From NCBI GenBank assembly GCA_003427395.1, contig BFEA01000205.1, positions 2,389,270 through 2,413,080 on the forward strand: a DNA stretch of 23,811 bases. Direction: 5' to 3'. Made by a program: the position numbers and the translations under genes. This document shows, in pieces, positions 12,701-20,600 of this stretch. Each line of letters begins with the position of its first letter. Position 1 is the stretch's first letter. The stretch is from Chara braunii (taxonomy: Eukaryota > Streptophyta > Charophyceae > Charales > Characeae). The notes beneath the pieces were generated by a model. The model was not told the DNA's origin and made no database searches. It worked only from the letters and a program-made list of their open reading frames with translations.

Positions 12701-12851
12701 AAAATACCTGTTGAGAACTCTCATTGTGGTCGACTTTTAAGTTACAAGCTTCAACAGTGGCACAACATACAGCAGTTCGAAGAAAATGCAAGTAGCATTT
12801 TGCGGAAGCAATTTGCTCCAGAATGATCGCTAGAGGGAGGGCTTGAACCTC

Positions 12852-12884
<33 letters not shown>

Positions 12885-14452
12885 AACTGAGCTACTCCAG
12901 CTGCTTGGTAGAGGGGTTCCTGATTCCTTTTTGAATTGTGTTTACACGGCTTGCATTTTCTTAGGCTGCCGTACGGAAACAAATGCAGAGGTTGCTGCTT
13001 GCCGCGTCTGTCATTGCTGTCCACTGCTGCATTGGAGGCCTGGTCGTGGTAGCTGTATGAGGGTGATTTTCAGGCTAATTACAGCTGCCATGGCCGTGGC
13101 TTCTTTTTGGCAGACGATGGTTGTGTTCCGTTTTTTGACAGAGGCCGTGGTTGCTGTCCACTGCTGCATTGGAGGCTACCTTGTTGCGGAATGGTATACA
13201 CGGCGAGAAGCAGGTGACGGGCTTAAGCCCACCCGGGAAGAAGAATGGTAGGGGCTAATTCAGGGACAAAAAACGGGCAGTTATGATGTAGCTCTTGAGA
13301 TATGGGAGCCACAGGCTACACCCGAAGTGGCCCTGTCTGGTCTGTACAGGTGGCTGCTTCCGATAGGCAACGTCTGCCCCTCACCTCATTTTTCTCTTTG
13401 CAAACTGACCACTGACTGACCTCTTGTGCCGGTTGCTAACAGTCTTCTCTGTCGGTGAGTACTGAGGACCCAATAAGGTTCTTCTTTCCTCAGCTCTTCT
13501 CCTATCTCCAGTATACTCCTCTTCCTATTCCCTCCTCCCCTTCCCCTCCTTCCTCTTTCCTTCCACGACCAAGTGCATATGAATATAAGTTGCAGGTTTG
13601 CTGAAAGGCAAACGGGTGTGTACAAATCCCACAATAAGGATACTTCGAAAAAAAAAAGGGAAAAAGGAGGATGCTTCAAGTTTGTATCTACGCATCTAAG
13701 TGGAAAAGGGGTTGTTTCGGTGACAGTCTACATGGACACACACGAGCAGACCAAAAACAGCAGCAGGATTAGGAAAAGCGGACGAGGGTATTTGAGCCAC
13801 CAACCTTCGGAAAAAGACGGTTCGTGACTAAGTCTGGATTTTGACCTGCCGCCTGCCCCACCCCTGCCCCTTTGTGCCACACAGGATTCTCACAAGGAGC
13901 AGACGAAGCCCCCTCTGCTGAGATGCCTGCAGTAATAGGAAACCCATCTTGCCCACAGACTAGTATCGTGCCCCTTCAGCTTCTTAATAGGAACTCACCA
14001 CTGCTTGAGAAAAGGCCTTCTCGAAATGGAAGGGTTTTTTTGCATGCTGAGGCATAAAGGGTGGTTTGGATAAACCGGCCATCAACGAATAGACAACTTG
14101 GTAGGCTATAGATGTTGGCATTAGGAAGGTTAGGGATTCACATGGTGAAGTGCACAAGGGGTGATTTGAATAAACCTGCCCATTGACAAATGGGGAAGTT
14201 GTGAGGCCAAAGATGTTCACAATAGGAGTTTCTTGGGCAACTATTCTATGAGAAGCAGTCCTGTGCTGTTCCCATCTGCAGCCCTGACCATTGTCCTCCT
14301 GAGTTGTTCTGTGTGACTTGGCAACTGGTAGCTGCTGACTTTGGCAACATGACGACATGGACTTCCAATCAATCCTGAGCTAGGCAAGGTCCTGAGCGCA
14401 CCTCTTAGTCCTTCCTGGGCTGGTGCACCTTATCTCCCTCTCCCCGGTCTTA

Positions 14453-14522
<70 letters not shown>

Positions 14523-14556
14523 GTCTCTTATACACATCTAGATGTGTATAAGAGAC

Positions 14557-14601
<45 letters not shown>

Positions 14602-17600
14602 CAGTACAGAAACAATGGTGGTAGATGATCCAGGGCATACAGGGATGATGGCCGTGTCCTTGTTGCTTCGATCTCCTTCCTTGCTCGTCTCTCCTTCTTT
14701 TTCTTCTTAAGTGCTATCTCACCATGACCCTGCCCTATGTCTTGTTCCCGCAAACCTCTCAGCAGGCTACCCCTTTGAGCTGTTATGTGGCTAGCAGCGA
14801 AAAGCTTAAGGACCACCACAGCGGTCCTGGTTGGTCGTCGGATTGATAGTGCCATATTGTCTGATAGGTTTGGAGTGTGGGGGACTTTACGTATCCCTCT
14901 CTCAGTCCGATTGGCCCCCCTCACCCCCCACGTCTTCTCCCTCGGTGCTTCTTCACCTTCTCCTGTTCGCCTGTCCAGCAGGACTTCTCACTGAGCATCC
15001 TTGGAGTTAGTCGTGAATCTTCAAGGGCTAATACTCGCCTCCCTTAAATCCCGAGTACGTTGCCCGGGCAAACTTGAGAATTGAAATTGAGAGAATCTGA
15101 AAATTTTGGAGGCACGGGGCTTCTGGACCAAAATCCCTGATTTCTTGTGAATTGAATAGCTGTCCATCTGGTATATGATTGAAGTTCTTGCAAATTCTGC
15201 TTGCCCAGCACATGCATGATCTCAAATTTAAAAGATTGCACACAACTGCGGGTACTGCAAATCAGAAAACTTTTTGAAAATCGTGATCATGTGTATGCTT
15301 GGGATGTGGAAATCTTTTCGCTTCACTGTCCTTCTCTGTCTGTATGACATGATGGGTCAATTATTTGCTTTATTCGTATTAACTGTAGCTGCTGCAGAAT
15401 CTGCTATTGGGCTCGCTATTCTTGTTATTACTTTCGAATTCGTGGCACATGAACTGTGGCCACACACAGCTTCATTCAGTAAAGTTGGAGGATCGGTTCT
15501 GCAAGTGTGAGCCGGCATGTGGGCTGTGTGAAAATGCCTCCTTGCCCTCTCGAGTTGTGCTGTGTAATCTGATAAGTGGATCTGGTGGCAAGGGGAATTC
15601 ACAATAATCGGGGGAGGGCGTAATTGCAGGATGGGTAAGCCAGATCCAGATTGAGTGCATTCATAATTCTGGGATTTGAAAGGAAGTAAGCATGGGTGTT
15701 CAGCCATACCAATCCCACAAAGCCCTCTTCGGAATACCTTGAATATCCATGTGGCCATGTTGGATATGAGGAGAAACCCTGGCCCCATCGAACCCTGCTT
15801 TTTCCCATAATTTTTTTGTGGGGAACATGCATAGACAGGAGTTCGTTTAAATTTGTGACAGTAGGAGAGGAGGGAATTTGAATCCGTATATGCCCCTGCA
15901 GTCAGATGTGTGTCCCTTTCCTGCTGATGAATAGGTTGTTTTGAGAGGCAAGAGAAGTATGCGGGATCACTGGGCAAGGACTGGTAATTGCAGGATGGTT
16001 CAAACAAGATTCAACCTACCAATCACATTCATAGTTCTGGGATTCGGTTGAGACAGGGAAGGAATCCGATCCCGTAAGCTTCTCTCGGTTAATTTGATAA
16101 GCCATACGACGTGGTCGATTTGTGCAAAGAGAGATCTTGCCCTCCTACAGTTGGTTTAAGTTTACGGTCTGGCTTTGATCGGCGGGCTCAGAGATAAGGC
16201 GTCCATATATATCTTGCAACAAAGCAGGTTCTATCTCCCAGGACACAGGCATGCATGCGTACAAGGGATCTTGGCATGCCTGTTTTCTGTATGATGAGGA
16301 TGAATGTCTGACCCGTCGGTCGTCTGAGAAAGCTCGCAGGAGGTTTCACAATATTTCCAATTGGAATTAGCAGATAAGAGCGCTGTGCGTACTCTCTGCG
16401 AATGGAGAATGGGAAAAGCCTGGGTATGTTGAAAGATGACTTTGGACTCTTTGGAGACGCGGTGGCGAGGAACAATACCATGGCATCATTGGCATGGATA
16501 CATGCATTAAACAGGCACACACAGAGACACTCCCCGTATGACACTGATGTCCTCTTTATCCTTCAGATCTGTTCAGGGCCTTGTCTTTTCCGTTTTTCTC
16601 TGCGGCTAACATCTGAATCAGGGGGTGAATATGTGCTTTGGCAGAGCAAACGGAATCCTTTGTGACACATTACGTTTTGAAATTTTCACGTTTCCGTCTT
16701 CAGTTGTTTTGACTACGGAGGAGTTTGGGTACAGATCGGGTATGAGGGATCTTGGCATGCCTGTTTTCTGTATGATGAGGATGAATGTCTGACCCGTCGG
16801 TGGTCTGAGAAAGCTCGCAGGAGGTTTCACAATATTTCCAATTGGAATTTGCAGATAAGAGCGCTGCGCGTACTCTCTGCGAATGAAGAATGGGAAAAGC
16901 CTGGTATGTTGAAAGATTACTTTGGAAGTTTGGACTCTTTGGAGACGCGGTGGCGAGGAACAATACCATGGCATCATTGGCATGGATACATGCATTAAAC
17001 AGGCACACACAGAGACACACTCCCCGTATGACATTGATGTCCTCTTTATCCTTCAGATCTGTTCAGGGCCTTGTCTTTTCCGTTTTTTTCTGCGGCTAAC
17101 ATCTGAATTGGGGGTGAATATGTGCTTTGGCAGAGCAAACGGAATCCTTTGTGACACGTTACGTTTTGAAATTCTCACGTTTCCGTCTTCAGTCGTTTTG
17201 ACTCCGGAGTACAGATCGGGTCCAAAGGGGTGCAAATACGTGCAGTTTATTCAATATAGACTTTGGGGATACCCTGAGCTGGAATTTTTTGTATGATAAG
17301 TGTACCCATTTCCTGAACTTTGGATGGGGGCTGCCTGGCACGTTGCCGTGGCCTGCGCTGGGTGGCTACCTAGTGCGGCTCACGGCAGGGCAAGGGTGCC
17401 TGAGCAGCCCACACAAATAGTCTGGGCTTACATTTGCTTACAGAATCTCAGTAATTATAATCACTGTGGACTGAGGAATGTCTACCGTCTTCTTTCCCTT
17501 AACACAATGCCCGCTTATTCTGACTACTCCCAACAGGAAAGATAACTTTAAAATTTTGAAATAGCTTAATGACAAGCGTGGATTGTGTTTGGGGGAAGAA

Positions 17601-20600
17601 CAGTACTCTTTTCTCACTAAGTGTAATTACTATGTGCATTGTCACTATCACAAAGGCCATGGTCTCAGTGATGGTTATTAGTATTGAGTACTGTGGTCCT
17701 CACCTCCGTGAAATTTCACCTTGGGAATCTTCGTTTGCATTTTGCAGGTTTGCAAGGGATATCATATACGAGAGAGTCTTCCCACATGTGGAGGGTGATA
17801 GAACCTACTATCTCGGGTGAGTTAAGCATATCTGAAATGGGTACGTTGAAACTCAGATCTGAAGCCCTATATGCGGGCTGGTTTTGTGTTGTTCCCTCTT
17901 TGTAGTCTTCAAAGCATGCAACAACCACCTGCATGCTGTGACATTGCAGTCTGTTTTTGCAGGTTGTCTTCTTTTCCTCTGTAATTTTGAACGGTCTTTT
18001 CATCTGCTGGCAGAAGGTAACTCTTCTCTCTGATCTGCTTCTCTCTTCCCTGGCAGAAGGTTGTGCATTCATTGAAAAGGAAGATGCCGGATTGTTGAGT
18101 AGGGGGGCTGGTAAGGAGCAGGGAGGAAGGATAGTAGTAATGAGAATCTCCACTGCTACTTGACCACTCTTGTGATAAAGCCTACATCCAGGCCTGAGCA
18201 GGTTGAATAGTTCAGGTTGGCAATCTATCAAACCTTTTGAGATCAGCTGATTCAGCTGCCCATTGGAGCTATTGCCATATTGGTAGCCCCATGGGAAATC
18301 TGCAGCGGTTTCGTGTAAACCGGTTGGGCCGTGATGCGGGAAAAGGAAAACGTAAGTGCTATGTGGAAAGGGAAAGACAGGCGAGATTTGACAATGATGC
18401 ACACACCCTTTTGTAAAATTGGCAGCCAGCCTGCCACAAGATTTACGAAAATGGATGCTTGAGATCGGTTAGAAATTTGAAAAGCCTAAGCTGGGTAATG
18501 GCCCGAAGTACTCAGCGTTGAGATGTGGAGGGATTCGCGGCCTCCTTTTGCAGTTGAAAAAAATAAAATAAAAAATGATGCACGGCCTCAAGCTGGCCAG
18601 CATTGCACCGATGCATGCGCTACCTTTTCCCCTCTTCCTGTCTTCAACTAGTCTCTCCAGTTCTGCCATGCCCACATGTCGTATCACTTTCCCAGCTGAT
18701 CCTACACCTCTTCCCCACGAGGTTACTCTTCACTAGTGGACTTCCAATGCGCTATTATCACCTATGAAAGAGGAGATTCACGCCTTGATGTCTTCTCCAA
18801 TAAACAGAAAACAAAATGAAAGATAACTGCGGTTCTCTCCACCGACAGAAGGCACAAAATGATAAGACAGATTCCGATGAATAAACATGGAATGAAAACG
18901 GCACAGTCGTTACGTCGAGATGCGAAAGAAAGAATGCCCACGGGCATACTCACACTGGTACTTTTCCTAAAAGCCAAAAAGATCCTGCAAAAACTGTGGA
19001 AAGGACACACCAGGTCTTACCGCACATTGCTTCTTAATCTCTGTTACCCTATCTCAAGATCCTTCGCTTAGGGTCCTGGCTCCAATCAACATATGTGGTT
19101 CCTTCCCATCCGCAATTCAAAGATGTACTAAAATAGGCATACTGGGGACGCATCCATTCATTATGGCCGCTGGACAGCGGGGAGGATTGGTTGCCAGAAC
19201 AGGCAAACTACACCATGCCTGAAAAAGCTGTACTGCTCGGAATGATGATCAAAATTTATCCTGGCAAGAGCACAGTTATATTTGTTCGGTATATTAAATC
19301 TAGTCATAGTTTGGTTGCATAAAGTCTGAAAGTGGGAAGTGTTTCTTATATGAGAATGAAGACCCATAGAAAATGTAGGACAGTAGTTCCTCTGGCAATA
19401 ACTTTGACTTCTCATGGATGTCTTTGCCTTGGGGTGTGTGTGGATGTAAATTTCTAGGTACATGGCCTACCGGCTGCTTCTCTGTGCTCTTGGCCGAAGG
19501 AGAGAGGACGATAGGGATGATTATGGGAACAAGCGCCTGCAATTTTCAGGGCCATTGCTCGAACGTGTTTTCCGAAATGTATGTATGAAGTTATGCGCAG
19601 AAGGGATTACTCCAGTGACGAAAGAAAAAGGGCCGCAGCCTTGGGGGAGAACTCGTTTGTGTTGGGGGTCCTGGCACTTGATTCTTTTCTTGTGGTCTTC
19701 CCCCAAGGCTCATATTGAATTGCTTGAAGAACAATGCACACGGGCATCTTTCGGTTAGAGCAGGACAAGCAGCCCCTGACCACCGTTCTTATGGGATAGG
19801 TACCCAGGCCATCATCGCATTACTTTCCTAAAGGGGAAGGATTGACCTCCGGTGCATTCAGCATTCAAATGGGGACGTAATAAATCATTTCTTAACAAAA
19901 GTGGAAAACCAGGTCCAGTGTCCCATTCACAACATTTTACATGCAGTGAATCTTCTATTTCGCCATTTTGCTCCCTCCCTTTCTTCCCCTCGTCCCATTC
20001 TTTCAATTGCCGGTGTCAGATGCTCTTAGTCTCCTTGCTTGCAGGACCTCGACTTCCTTGGGCCCTGATAAACTTAGCCAGGCCCCTATTTATGGCTGCT
20101 CAGGCGCCTATTTGTGGCTTCTAACCCCCATCAAGCAGATTGTGAGGTTCTCTCATCCGTCAGTTTCATTTTGCAACCAGATCTTGCTGGTTGCAAAATG
20201 TCCAGGTTCATGTGGGTGTGGCCCCTATCAAGTCATGGTCTGCGAAATGGGGCTTCCACCTATCATAACTCTTCAATGGTCTGCGAAATGGGGCTTCCAC
20301 CTATCATAACTCTTCAACAGGTAATGGGAGACCATCATTTTCGTTTTTTTTTTTTTTTTTTTCAATTTTTAAGCACATACGATCCAGTCTATTGGTAGGG
20401 AACCTCACCTGCTGAATACTGGGTGCAGCCTCAAATAAAATGAACAAAACTTAGCCTCCCATAAAATGTTGCAAATGTAATTCCATAAAATATCGCAAAT
20501 GTAATCTCAGAATACGAACCAGGCAGCATATATTACTTCCCGATCAGGGAGGATTAACAGTTTACCCAGCACATATGATCCAGTCTATTGGTAGGGAATC

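Larger units (their letters stand above)
11558..17747 (+). other. Intron D-E, 6,190 nt
   Basis: GTATGT donor and TTTTGCAG acceptor. It holds a poly(T) run (12215-12238), a two-unit repeat with a nested foldback (12310-12811), an antisense tRNA-Asn gene (12828-12901), a CT microsatellite split by an adapter-like palindrome (14455-14599), and a 481-bp tandem duplication (16265-17220). The stretches 12905-14450 and 14600-16260 carry only short diverged direct repeats (for example 13013 and 13152, 14050 and 14155, 15620 and 15980). Nothing recognisable is seen at 17220-17740. Confidence 0.8.

Noticed and set aside
12387-12875. A 162-codon minus-strand open frame
   Set aside because: It runs through the tRNA-Asn gene, both repeat units and the foldback element, so it is a chance frame.
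13775-13815. T-arm-like sequence on the minus strand (GGTTGGTGGCTCAAATACCC)
   Set aside because: Only a B-box-like string is present; no A-box or cloverleaf could be built around it.
14521-14558. Perfect palindrome as a biological inverted repeat or transposon end
   Set aside because: It is identical over 38 nt to a synthetic library junction and sits in a microsatellite; a natural origin is far less likely.
18859-19071. Basic 70-codon + frame as an exon
   Set aside because: It has no similarity to the RPB2 family, and exons E and F join directly within one Gly codon, leaving no place for it.
19458-19758. Reading exon F through to the stop near 19756
   Set aside because: GTATGT at 19579 is a strong donor and exon G restores the family sequence in phase, while the read-through tail loses similarity after MKL.
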